Source: Porphyra umbilicalis (lineage: Eukaryota > Rhodophyta > Bangiophyceae > Bangiales > Bangiaceae). Taken from it: a stretch of 64,000 nucleotides of DNA. Below are positions 55,301-64,000 of the stretch, one piece after another. A program made the translations under genes and the position numbers. Within the stretch, counting starts at the first letter, position 1, and the number at the start of each line of letters is the position of its first letter. The notes beneath the pieces are model-generated. The model was not told the origin of the DNA, searched no databases, and saw only the letters and a program-made list of their open reading frames with translations. The stretch spans positions 1-64,000 of the forward strand of contig KV918918.1 in the NCBI GenBank assembly GCA_002049455.2. Direction: 5' to 3'.

Positions 55301-56085
55301 ATCGCCAAAGAGTTGTATGCCATTTGTAAGGCGCAGGCATGACGACAGGAGGATGACTTGCCCCGAGCCACCTGCACGTTGACATGCTCAATCTTGTCGC
55401 CCGTGAAGGAGCGTCTACCGCTGCCGAGGACGCCGCCGCACGAGAAAAAAGTGACAAGCAATCCGCGCAAGGACGCCGCTTAGACGCAGATTGGGTCGAA
55501 GAGCTCCACAAAAACGAGCACGCGGGCGCCGCTGACACACCGGGGATCGACACTTGGCCGGTTGTTGACGTTGTCCATGCGCGCCGTCATCATCAGCGCG
55601 ACCCGGAGCTCGGCCACGAAGTCGACGCACAGCTCCTCAACCGTCAGAGGTGCGGCTCCCAAAGTCGACTGCCGACGTGGGTGGTCGTCGGTGGCGCCCT
55701 CGGTGGTGTACTTGGAGAGGTCGATGGTGTGCCGGCGCCGCCGTGGCCGCGCCCCGATGCGGCTGTTTGGCGGGGGGGTTGTCGAGCCGCCGTCTGCCGC
55801 GCCGCCGTCAATCGTCTCCTGGATGTCGGTCTCGTCTTGGCCATCGCGGTTGTCCGTCGGCACTTGCCCTACCGCGTCCGTATCATCGTCCCAGTCCCGC
55901 TCATCCATCTCCCCCGCCGCCACCGCCGACAGCCACGCATCACGTGCGGTATCAAACATCCCAGACAAGGACCCACCAATCGGCTGGTAGACATCATCAG
56001 CTCGGTCACGGTGGTCGGGGGCATCCTCAAGGAAGCTGCACCTCAGTCCACTTCTCCGCGGCATCGGGGTGTCCTCGGCAGCCAT
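52381..56085 (-). CDS. zinc-cluster protein with C-terminal Ulp1/C48 protease, KDZ element-associated
   Basis: Model: exons 56085-55541 and 55420-52381, intron 55540-55421 (CG|GTGTGT...CTCGGCAG|C, phase 2), 1194 aa. Without the intron a TAA at 55482-55480 would interrupt the frame. A SWIM-like cluster (CFLLSCASHPCGCIHAQAV, about 55080-55020) is followed by CLRCNRP...WYCIDCGI (about 54695-54560) and a zinc ribbon CYHCGAEEGMGGRFQCVICD (about 54310-54250), of the kind linked to KDZ transposases. After a long acidic Ala-rich linker the end is a Ulp1-type cysteine protease. It has IHWVLEVV (His at 52701-52699), VEMYDSMG (Asp), RQQEGSKDCGVF (Gln, and Cys at 52509-52507). Ulp1 enzymes cleave SUMO; the role in the element is unknown. 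The ATG at 56085 is the first in frame below the minisatellite. Confidence 0.72.
55421..55540 (-). other. predicted 120-bp intron of the Ulp1 gene
   Basis: Donor CCCCG|GTGTGTCAG and acceptor CCTCGGCAG|CGG keep the frame and remove the only in-frame stop. A pyrimidine tract (ACTTTTTTCTC) lies before the acceptor. The alternative is a nonsense mutation at 55480-55482. Confidence 0.55.
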
Positions 56086-56359
56086 TGGACATGCCCCCGT
56101 AAGGAGGGGACGGGCAGGGATGACAGCGGGGGCTGCCTCGGAGGCGAGGGTCGCGGCTAGGGCCGCGGTGGAGGCGGGGGCCGCAGCGGAGGCGGAGGCC
56201 ACAACTGTGGGGGTGGAGTGGACAGCCACGACAGGAACGGCCCGGGCAGCCGCGGCAGCGGCGGGCGCCGCTGGGGCGGGGGCGGCGCGGGAAGCCACGA
56301 TGGGGTCGGCACGGAGCAACAACGGGGGCGGCGCGGGCAGCGGAGCGGTGGGGGCGGCG

Positions 56360-56700
56360 CGCGCAGCCACGACGGGGGCGGTGCGGGCAGCCACGACGGG
56401 GGCGGCGCGGGCGGCCACGACAGGGGCGGCGCGGGCGGCCACGACGGGGGCGGCGCGGGCGGCCACGACGGGGGCGGCGCGGGCGGCCACGACGGGGGCG
56501 GCGCGGGCGGCCACGACGGGGGCGGCGCGGGCGGCCACGACGGGGGCGGCGCGGGCGGCCACGACGGGGGCGGCGCGGGCGGCCACGACGGGGGCGGCGC
56601 GGGCGGCCACGACGGGGGCGGCGCGGGCGGCCACGACGGGGGCGGCGCGGGCGGCCACGACGGGGGCGGCGCGGGCGGCCACGACGGGGGCGGCGCGGCG
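56360..56700. repeat. 24-bp minisatellite, about 14 copies
   Basis: Unit GGGGCGGCGCGGGCGGCCACGACG, nearly identical across copies. As 24 is a multiple of three, frames stay open on both strands (AAPVVAAR on minus, RAATTGAA and GGAGGHDG on plus). It lies just upstream of the Ulp1 gene start and is more likely an upstream repeat than coding, although the minus frame is continuous with that gene. Confidence 0.9.
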
Positions 56701-57703
56701 GTGGCGGCGCGGGCAGCCGCGCCAGCGGCGGGCGGGACGCGGTGGCGGGGGCCGCGCGTGCTGCCACGACGGGGCAGGTGCCGCAGTCACCAGGGCCAAC
56801 CGGGGCACCCAAGTGCAGCAGAGCGTACAGGAATCTCCCAGTGGGCCAGCAGGGCGGCAAAAACTGCAGCGCTCTGGACGCGCCGTTGGGCCCAGATCCT
56901 TGCATTGATTTTAATATTGGCGCCCAAATGAGCGGTCAGAAAGTCGCCGGAGCCGTCGCGTGCGCCGCACGCGATTCGAAGCCGTGACGCGGGGTGAGGT
57001 ACGTGCGGTTCTGGATGAGCCGCTGATGTGGACCGATGATTTGCCTGCCCAATCAAGTGACGCCGCGCGTCTGTAACATCCTCGACAAGATGGCCCTCGA
57101 ATTGTGAAATGTGAAGCGCTAGAACGAGACCGCCACGCCGTCAAATGTGAGCCCAGGCGACATCTAACACCCCCTCCCATAAGCCGCAATGAGGTGTATT
57201 GTCGAGTGCTGATTGGCTCGTGGTTTGGCACGCCTGCACAGGCACGGCAGAGCTCGTGCCAAAATGCGTTTCCAGGGCGCAGAGGCCGCTGTTGCAGCGC
57301 CCTTTGGCCTGTGCACCCGTGGTGCCAGTGAATATCAGAGGTTCCTTTGTGGTGCACCCGCGAGTCGTCGTCGTCGGGTCGCGGCCGCAACAACGCCCAA
57401 CTGGAAGGGAGTCGCCTTGCCCGATGCGTACGGCTCCCCCGCGGGGGTTCGACATGCATTCGGGCGCGCGCTCGTGTTGCCAGAGGGCCCAGGTTGATCG
57501 CCTTGCGGCCCTCCACGGGCAGCGTCCACCACCACGACCGCGTGCGGTGGCGTCGACGCCTCGTCGTGCGCATGCCCGCGCTCGCCCTTGCGGTCGACAA
57601 CCCGCGCGCAGCCGAACGCCCCAAGCGGTGCGCCGTGCGCCCCGTCCGTCTTCTTGCCCGTCCGGCACTGTCGGTGCCGGGGGCGTCTGGTGCTTGGCCC
57701 TAT

Positions 57704-57744
57704 GCCCAAGTCCAGGGCGACGACCGATTCCTCAGTTTCCAACA
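57704..57744 (-). repeat. dispersed 41-bp repeat, copy B
   Basis: This copy matches 31743-31783 at 40 of 41 bases and encodes LETEESVVALDLG on the minus strand. Confidence 0.6.
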
Positions 57745-59703
57745 GCGAAGCGCAAGGAACAGCCTTGGAGCATGCAACCCCATAACGCCTGGGCAAGGCA
57801 AGCACCACAGAGAAGCAACAAGCGCTCGACACGCCGGGACTGCGGACACCCGACCGCCCGCCGTCCGACGCGGCTGGTGCCGTGCCCCGCGCCACCGCCG
57901 CCGCAGTGCGGCGGTGCCGGCGGCCGCCAAGGTGGCAGTGACGGCGGCAGCAACGGCGCCGCCGCCGCGCGCGGCGCCACCGCCGCGCACGTTTCCGCAG
58001 GTGCGCTGTGCGTGTCCGACTCCGCCCCATCCTGTGGCGCGGCCGTGGCCGCCCAGCTACACACGGGGGGGACACGCTGCGCGCTGCGTCTGCGGCGGCG
58101 TCGGCGGCGGCACCCCCAGCCGCGCCATCGCCGGCCAGTGACCACCCACCGGCGGCCGCGGCGGCGGCGGCGCCCGCCACCGGCGGCAGGTCGCGCGCGC
58201 GGTCGTCCGCTCGCCCGTGCCAGACGACGCGCCGCCGCCATGGCCAGATGCGCCGCTGCCGACACGCGTAAGGGCTGGGGGGCGCCCCCCCCCCCGCGAC
58301 CCCCCCTCCCAGTGACCGCCGGCCGCGGCGCCGCACGCCGCCCTGTAATTGGCGCCGCCGACGCTGGCGGGCGAGCGCCGCGCGCCAGTCGTCGCCACCA
58401 GCCACAGCGGCGGGTGTGGCCAACGGCGGCCGCGTCGCCGCCGCCCGCCCCGCGCACCCGGTCCGCGTGCCACCCGACGCCGACCCGCGCGTGCGACGGC
58501 GACCGCAGCGGCCATCCCCCCGACCGTGACCTCACCGTCCCCACCCACGATGGTCACATCACTGCGGCTCCGTCGACCCTCAGAGCCGCCGCCGCGGGGG
58601 CGGCCGACGCGGCGAGACGCACCGCCACCGCTCACCGCAGCCGCAGAGCGGGGGGGGGGGGGGGGGAGGGTGCACCGCCGGCGGCAACGCCGGCGCCACC
58701 CCCGTCGCTGGCGTGGGTGGAGGCGGCAGAGGCGCCGCCGCTCGCGACTCTTGAGTCATCGACGGCCGGTGGCGGTGGTGATGGCGGGGGGGGCGGTGGA
58801 CGGCGTCGGAGGTGGTGGGGGGGGGGGGGGGGCGGCCGCGCCGCCGCGGCGGGCGAGGCGGTCGGTCCCGCCGGCGCCCCCTCCACAAGGGTGAAGAACA
58901 AAGCGCCGCGGCATCCACCGCCGACGCGAACTTTCGTACGGGTCTGAAAGTAAACGCACACACGCAGGTCCACACACAGTGTTGGCCATGCCTGCGGCGC
59001 GCACGTGGGCCAGAACGCCCTGAGCACGCCCCCCAGTTTCCAACTTTGCTGCTGGCCCGACAAACCCAACAACCTTTGCTGCCAAAACAAGGCGATCATG
59101 CCCACCGCCAGGCCCGCGCGTCAGAGCCCTCGACCAAATCATCCAGCCATCGTGGCACTTTTCATGCTGGGAGCACCCAATGTAAGCGACACGTTTGCGA
59201 TGATCTCTGGAACGTCATACCAATGAAGACGCAAACCGCCTTATGCTCACCGGCCCCACGGCCCGCTCCAGAAACAAACTGCACACGGACTCTGCAGACG
59301 CCATATGAAAGCATTCTAAAAACAACAAAACATATGACGTGGAACGCTCGAGAGACGCCTACGACCCGGACAAAGACGGCTAGGCCTCGCAACCGAGATT
59401 CGTGCACGATCGCGGGGAGTTCGTTGACGTGGCATGGCTTCTGGGACCCTTCCGTGCAACGTTGCGCAAGTGACCGTTCCCACAACCAATAGGATCACGT
59501 CCTTGACTCGATTTGAAAATCTTCTTGCCAGCAGATTGAAATGCAACACACATTTTCACGCGTGCGCACACATTTTAGTTTTGGCCATCCTGACAAGTAC
59601 AGCCTTGTAACCTCGGCTGGATTGGATCAACAAGCCCAACATTTCTTGTCAACGTTGTATTCTGACCGTTCCAAGACGCGCATGAGCTGGGAAAGGTCCG
59701 GGA

Positions 59704-59822
59704 GTTAGATCGAATCGGTTGGCCCGATTCATTTGGCTCCGAACCGGTTCGTGATCGATTTCAGTTTTTGGCCTGATGTAATGAATCTCAACCAATGGCG
59801 ATTAACCGATTGGACACCCCTA
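59704..59822. repeat. hAT-like transposon end with AACCGGTT/AACCGATT repeats
   Basis: The tract ends AACCGATTGGACACCCCTA, which on the other strand is TAGGGGTGTCCAATCGGTT. It is the counterpart of the end at 1789 and contains several CGATT and CCGGTT motifs. The opposite terminus was not found. Confidence 0.4.
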
Positions 59823-60133
59823 CATGCGCCCCGTCCAGCCGCGAGACCCATTTCCATTGGCGCTGCAGCTGCCGCCGCCGCTGCCCTCACTGCTAAGTCG
59901 CTGAAGTACTACGCCTGGGGCGTTGTACTCGTGGCTGTTGGCGCTGGTGCGCGGGAGCCGGGGGACCGCTGGTGTGTCGCCTTTGTGGCTTGCCGCTGTG
60001 GCTTGTGAACGCCTGCGGCGCACCTGTCCGGGTGAGCTCACCGGATTGTCGTGTGCTGACAGCGGGGCGGGTTAATCCAGATTGGGTAGTGTCATGCATT
60101 GGAGGGAATTATGTGCATCGTAGGTATTTGGCA

Positions 60134-60172
60134 GCGCGGGACCAGGCCAACTAGTGGCCCTGGTCCCCGCGC
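60134..60172. repeat. long GC-rich hairpin
   Basis: GCGCGGGACCAGGCCA pairs with TGGCCCTGGTCCCCGCGC around the loop ACTAG, leaving two bulged C residues. It is followed 29 bases on by a second hairpin. Confidence 0.7.
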
Positions 60173-60200
60173 AGCGGTTTCCGCCCTTTTAGGACGAAGG

Positions 60201-60229
60201 GCGACGACGGTGGGGGGCACCGTCGTCGC
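60201..60229. repeat. 12-bp perfect hairpin with a GGGGG loop
   Basis: GCGACGACGGTG and CACCGTCGTCGC flank five G residues. With the hairpin at 60134-60172 it forms a tandem stem-loop pair. Confidence 0.75.
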
Positions 60230-62206
60230 AGGCAAGTAAACCGTGCCTTTTTGTCTTGGCGTTTCGGTCGGCCTAACTTCCTGGACCTCGAGTCCCATAG
60301 CGGGTGACGCCCGAGCGGCTAGGACCGCCGGTTCTTCCCTCCTCTCCGAGGTGATGGCGATTCATTGTACTACAGTCGCGCTGCTCGGCGAGCCCGGCGG
60401 GACGCGCCGCCTCGGTCGTCTAGGTCGCTCGGCCGGGACGCGGCCTTGACGACGGGCACGCGCCGCCGGCGGCGCTAACGAGCAGCGGGGTCGCGTCGCG
60501 CGCGGGGGTGGCGGCCGGGCCGGCGGAGGCGGCGCGCCCGCCACGCACCCGCGGCGCCGCCTCGGTGGCGCCTGTCGGCGGCTTGAGGGAAAAAGACTGA
60601 CGCGGGCCACTTCTGCGGGCCTCCAGCCTGCGGAGGAGTGCCCTTCGTAGCGCGTGGAGGCCTTTGTGCTAGAAAAAATCTTCCACAAAGAGGGGGCCGG
60701 CTCGCAGCGTTTGTAGACGATGTATTGAGTCGTTGCTTTTCTTTCAGTCGTCGGTCTACTGGCCCCTCAACTATTGCCACCACGTCCCTCCCCGCCCCCC
60801 TCCACCGCGATTCCACGACAAGATGGCTACCCTCCCTGTTGGTGGCCCCTGAGGGTGCCCGGACACCCTGCCCTGTGACAGACGACTGGTCAGTAACAAA
60901 GGCGCCATTCGCCGCGCTTCAGGGACTCGCTATCCACGCCCGTTGCCGCCCGACGCTGGCGGGCCAGCAGAGGGGCGGGCGAAGGCACCTGCTGCCGCCG
61001 CCAATGGTACTGCCCTACGGGACAAGAGTGTGGTATTAATAACGTTAGTTCAATTACCAGTGTACTGAGACCGACCGTAGCCAAGCAATAAAGCGAGTTC
61101 TATCGCCGTCGCGGCGAGGAAGAAAGACCTTTTGTTGAAGGGCATCCGAGGGGGAGCCGGGTGGTGCCCACGACGGCGACCCCGGACCCACTGTGGTTTA
61201 ATACACACAACGGCACTGGTCGATCGACCATCCGATCAAGCGATCGTAATGAGTGCCGGCAGACAGATAAGACAGGCAAGCAAACAAGCAATTAAAAATA
61301 AACAATGCGGAAGTATCCCCCCAAACGGCGTGCCACAAGCCGAGTCACACAAATCCGTGGATTCAGCCAGTCAAGGGGGCTACTCGTGGCTAATTGCCAA
61401 TTGGGAGCAGAGATATGCTACATACCTCCAACGCGAGATTCGAACCGTCCCGGTGAGATCCGAGGATGGTGAAACCCGATTGGGCGATCGCGGCCTCTTA
61501 CGGGCCCGCGCGGGCGCAACCGCCCAGGCGGCGGGGGCCGTGGGGGGCGCGCCGCCCAGTCCCGATTGGGGGGAGGTGGCGGTTCGCCGTCGTCGGTCGC
61601 GACCGTCCGGCCACACACGCGCGGGCGTGGGTGGCGGGCAGCTGACGATGCGGGTCCGACCGGCGCTTGCGCGTACGCGCGCCCGCGCAGGCGAGTCGGC
61701 GTCGGCGTCGGCGTGGGGGCCAGGCGGCCGGTTGACAGGCGACGAGCGTCGGGGTTAAGACCCGTTGGTGCGCAGGTGCGTCGTGCAACACGTGTTGGAG
61801 CAACCGTCGTCGGCGCCGAGTGGCGCCTCCTTCGTCGGGGGTTTGACTACCCAGACAACAGGGCGAAAGCCGGGACGCGGGTTCGTGTTACCGAGCGTGG
61901 GGGTGGGGTTCACACCTCAAGGCCGGTTAGCACCGAGGCGTGCGCGCGGGGCAGCACCGGCTGGGTGGTCGTCGTCGTGCCGGCAGGCGCCGCCCTCGTC
62001 GGGGTGTTGACTCCCTTGGCGACGGGGCGGAAGCCGGGGTGCGGGTCCGCGTCGTGTCGGCACGGGGGCATCCCGTGTCTTCGTGCTCACGCACAGGTCG
62101 CTGCCTAACGGCAAGGTTGAGTAGGGGTGCGCCGCCGCAAGGTGGCACACCGCGAGGTGGTGGGCCCGGTGAGTGTGGGTTTGCGCGGGGTGGGGGGGGC
62201 GGCGCG

Positions 62207-62515
62207 CACGGCGGCAAGCGCGGCAAGCCCGGCGGCGACGGCGGCAAGGGCGGCAAGCCCGGCGGCCACGGCGGCAAGGGCGGCAAGCCCGGTGGCGACG
62301 GCGGCAAGGGCGGCAAGCGCTGCGGCGACGGCAAGCGTGGCAAGCCCGGCGGAGACGGCGGCAAGGGCGGCAAGCCCGGCGGCGACGGCAAGCGCGGAAA
62401 GCCCGGCGGCGACGACGGCAAGGGCGGCAAGCGCGGCAAGCCCGGCGGCGACGGCGGCAAGGGCGGCAAGCGCTGCGGCGACGGCAAGTGCGGCAAGCCC
62501 GGCGGCGACAGCCAG
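62207..62515 (+). repeat. Lys/Gly-rich coding-type repeat (GGKGGKPGGD)
   Basis: Variants of GGCAAGCCCGGCGGCGACGG recur with periods of 15-30 bases. In the frame of the downstream gene they read GGKGGKPGGDGGKGGKP with occasional KRCGDGK and KCGKPGG. On the minus strand they read PPGLPPLP. The frame upstream has no ATG, so translation of the repeat is not shown. Confidence 0.75.
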
Positions 62516-62542
62516 TGTAAACACCCCCGAACGGCCAACGCG

Positions 62543-64000
62543 ATGGCGGATTCGGCCGCTGTGGCGGTGGACGTCGGCGTTGCCGATGGCGGGGCGGCCA
62601 TCGACGGGGCGCATGCCGCCGCGGGGGGCCATCCGGAAGTGGATTGCTCCGCGGACCCGGAGGTCTTGCGCCAGTTTCGACCTCGCGGCTCGTACTACGT
62701 ACACGCGGACCCTGTAGCGGTGGTTGATGGGGTCCAGGGCCTTTCAGAATCCGGGCTTTTCAGCAGAATCAGGGATATATCCAGATATATCCGGATATAT
62801 CCGTTGGAATCTTCTCGCCATCCAATGTTAGAGCAAAACGGAAGACACTGCTGGAAAGCTCACCTCATGCTCAAGTTCTTCGTGGAAAGACTGATGAACA
62901 TGAGATGTTGCTGCGAGCAGGAGGCCGCTGCTTACAGAACGGTGCTTTATCCGAATCATTATTCCGAAGCCCCTGATGGGGTCCCGCGAGTCACCGACAA
63001 CCGTCTGTACGAGATGTGCGTGCGCAACCGCGCTCGTGCACACACGCGTCGTGTCTACGCGTATTACGAGGCGTTGCCCGACTTCGTTGACGTGATGGCG
63101 CAAGCCGGGTTGCCGGACCACGCGGGCGACCGCGTGGCCGAGGTCCATGGGGACCCAATCTTTGGGAACCAGCGTCCCCAGCGTCGTGTGTACGAGGTGA
63201 TGTCGTTTTGCAACGAGGTCGTGCGCAACCAATTGCCCTTGCACCCGTTCCACCGCTTGGTGTACGCCAATGCGCTTCTGTTCCCTGTGAAAGGTACAGA
63301 GACGATCGAGGCGGGAGCCAACTCGTTTTGCCGCTTGTTGCGCAACTGGCCGAAGGCCGTCTTCCTCAAGCGGGCTCTTGCCGACGACCTTTCGGTCCCG
63401 TTCGGGCACGACTCCGGTCTAGAGCCGTCCCTCGAGCAGCACGCGCTGGTGAAGCACGAGGAGAACGACAACGTCGAGGGCGATCGCAGTCCGCGGGTCA
63501 CCGGGTTGCCGAACCCCTTTCGGCTTCCGATGTTCCCCTCCGACCACCGTCGGGCCGCCGACACGCGCTTCTTTCGCGGTCGCGAGTTGATGCCCACCGC
63601 GTGGGCGGCTGGATTTCTCCGTGCGCCACGGGCGTTCGACTTGTCCCGTTGGCTTCCGCCTATCCCGGCGTGGGAGCTCCACACGGGGTTGTGGGTGGCG
63701 ACCCCCGTAGTGGTGTCGTACCTGGCGGATGCGTTGCGTAACGCCCACAGCTCAGTCTGGCAGGAGGTCTACTCCGAGTACTACTGCAACTTAGTTGCTG
63801 CGTGGGTTCACACCCTGCAGGAGGACAAGCTCTTCGTCCACTTGGACGTTAAGACGCTTCGTCATTTCGACGCGCTGGATACGTCCAAGTTGAAGGACGC
63901 GCCCGACGGCGAAGCCAAGTACGTCTTGTACGGAAAGATGCGTCAAGCCGTGACGGCGTTTCCCTGGCGGGAGGTCCTTAAGGACGTCGTCTGGCGCGAC
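62543..64000 (+). CDS. unrecognised large protein, runs off the window
   Basis: The frame is open from 61931, first ATG 62543, and still open at 64000, giving at least 486 codons. I recognise no family. From about 62825 the protein looks globular: LMLKFFVERLMNMRCCCEQE, PNHYSEAPDGVPRVTDNRLY, RRVYEVMSFCNEVVRNQLPL, SFCRLLRNWPKAVFLKRALA, MPTAWAAGFLRAPRAFDLSR, WELHTGLWVATPVVVSYLAD and SVWQEVYSEYYCNLVAAWVH. It is rich in Trp, Tyr, Cys and Met, with normal codon variety unlike the GC-saturated housekeeping genes. ATGs at 62825 (MLEQNGRHCW) and 62867 are alternative starts; the former would exclude the ATATCC repeat and the Ala-rich leader. The opposite strand is open in parts but reads as His/Val/Arg shadow. 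It could be part of a mobile element or virus-derived; that is a guess. Confidence 0.6.
   Translation, partial: MADSAAVAVDVGVADGGAAIDGAHAAAGGHPEVDCSADPEVLRQFRPRGSYYVHADPVAVVDGVQGLSESGLFSRIRDISRYIRIYPLESSRHPMLEQNGRHCWKAHLMLKFFVERLMNMRCCCEQEAAAYRTVLYPNHYSEAPDGVPRVTDNRLYEMCVRNRARAHTRRVYAYYEALPDFVDVMAQAGLPDHAGDRVAEVHGDPIFGNQRPQRRVYEVMSFCNEVVRNQLPLHPFHRLVYANALLFPVKGTETIEAGANSFCRLLRNWPKAVFLKRALADDLSVPFGHDSGLEPSLEQHALVKHEENDNVEGDRSPRVTGLPNPFRLPMFPSDHRRAADTRFFRGRELMPTAWAAGFLRAPRAFDLSRWLPPIPAWELHTGLWVATPVVVSYLADALRNAHSSVWQEVYSEYYCNLVAAWVHTLQEDKLFVHLDVKTLRHFDALDTSKLKDAPDGEAKYVLYGKMRQAVTAFPWREVLKDVVWRD
62774..62803. repeat. three tandem copies of GATATATCCR
   Basis: A 10-bp unit repeated three times, very AT-rich in a GC-rich setting, placed between the Lys/Gly repeat and the globular part of the unrecognised protein. 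Thirty bases keep the frame open (RDISRYIRIYP). Confidence 0.85.

Larger units (their letters stand above)
56932..61930. other. repeat and hairpin region without a recognised gene
   Basis: Positions 57.8-58.95 kb are extremely GC-rich with G runs and open in all frames, like the gene-flanking islands at 8.3-9.0 and 10.2-11.3 kb, but no conserved protein is seen. Positions 59.0-59.8 kb are near-average composition without a gene. Two hairpins and a hAT-like end are listed separately. An AATAAA lies near 61087. A tRNA B-box-like sequence near 61440 (minus) has no tRNA around it. Confidence 0.4.

Noticed and set aside
61425-61450. tRNA gene or tRNA-derived SINE on the minus strand (GGTTCGAATCTC)
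   Set aside because: The B-box match is good, but the flanking bases cannot form a T stem and no A box or cloverleaf is present upstream.
62105-62704. Ala/Leu-rich and PPG-rich minus-strand frames across the Lys/Gly repeat
   Set aside because: Repeats with periods divisible by three keep all frames open. Only the plus frame continues into a globular protein.
62828-63684. Minus-strand frames opposite the right-edge gene
   Set aside because: They read as Val/His/Arg shadow sequence, while the plus frame has Trp, Tyr and Met spread as in real proteins.
1-64000. CRISPR arrays, bacterial operons or rRNA genes
   Set aside because: No regularly spaced repeats with unique spacers, no Shine-Dalgarno-type gene clusters and no rRNA core sequence were seen. 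The window is eukaryotic.

Overview
This window is nuclear DNA from a GC-rich, intron-poor eukaryote. A plastid-type release factor 2, a plant-like WNK kinase, very short or absent introns, Ala/Gly/Pro-rich low-complexity inserts in conserved enzymes and long G and C runs suggest a bangiophyte red alga (Porphyra/Pyropia type). That organism call is inference; no alignment or search could be run.

The left part (about 2.3-30.5 kb) is a compact housekeeping block whose genes alternate strand without exception. In order: NAT10/Kre33 RNA cytidine acetyltransferase (+), a chondroitin-GalNAc-transferase-like type II membrane glycosyltransferase (-), a WNK kinase fused to ankyrin repeats (+), the KEOPS subunit KAE1/OSGEP (-), release factor 2 (+), a VPS18-like solenoid protein lacking the propeller (-), SelO (+) and an insulysin-type M16 protease (-). 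Neighbours are therefore always convergent or divergent, and the divergent pairs KAE1/RF2 and VPS18/SelO have only about 0.4-0.5 kb between starts. Three genes (KAE1, RF2, WNK) each show one GT-AG intron. In several genes the conserved protein jumps frame, often at a long G or C run, which points to homopolymer length errors or real length mutation.

From 30.5 kb on the window is accessory and repeat-rich. It holds a 61-bp hairpin, a 911-bp non-autonomous hAT-like element with a perfect 8-bp target duplication, an unrecognised nuclear-looking gene (33.7-37.2 kb), an unrecognised 234-aa gene (40.8-41.5 kb), and a complete young Ty1/copia retrotransposon (42448-47406) with 418-bp LTRs, a 5-bp target duplication and a primer site matching the anticodon region of initiator tRNA-Met. 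It continues with a KDZ-type DNA transposon region (about 49-57 kb) that encodes a transposase catalytic region and a separate zinc-cluster/Ulp1 protease, and a 24-bp minisatellite. From 57 to 62 kb I see only repeats, hairpins and GC-rich sequence. The right edge carries a long reading frame of unknown family, running off the window and preceded by a Lys/Gly repeat.

The housekeeping genes share a theme of RNA modification and translation (NAT10, KAE1, RF2) plus protein turnover and trafficking, but nothing shows they act as one pathway. The accessory half is dominated by mobile elements.
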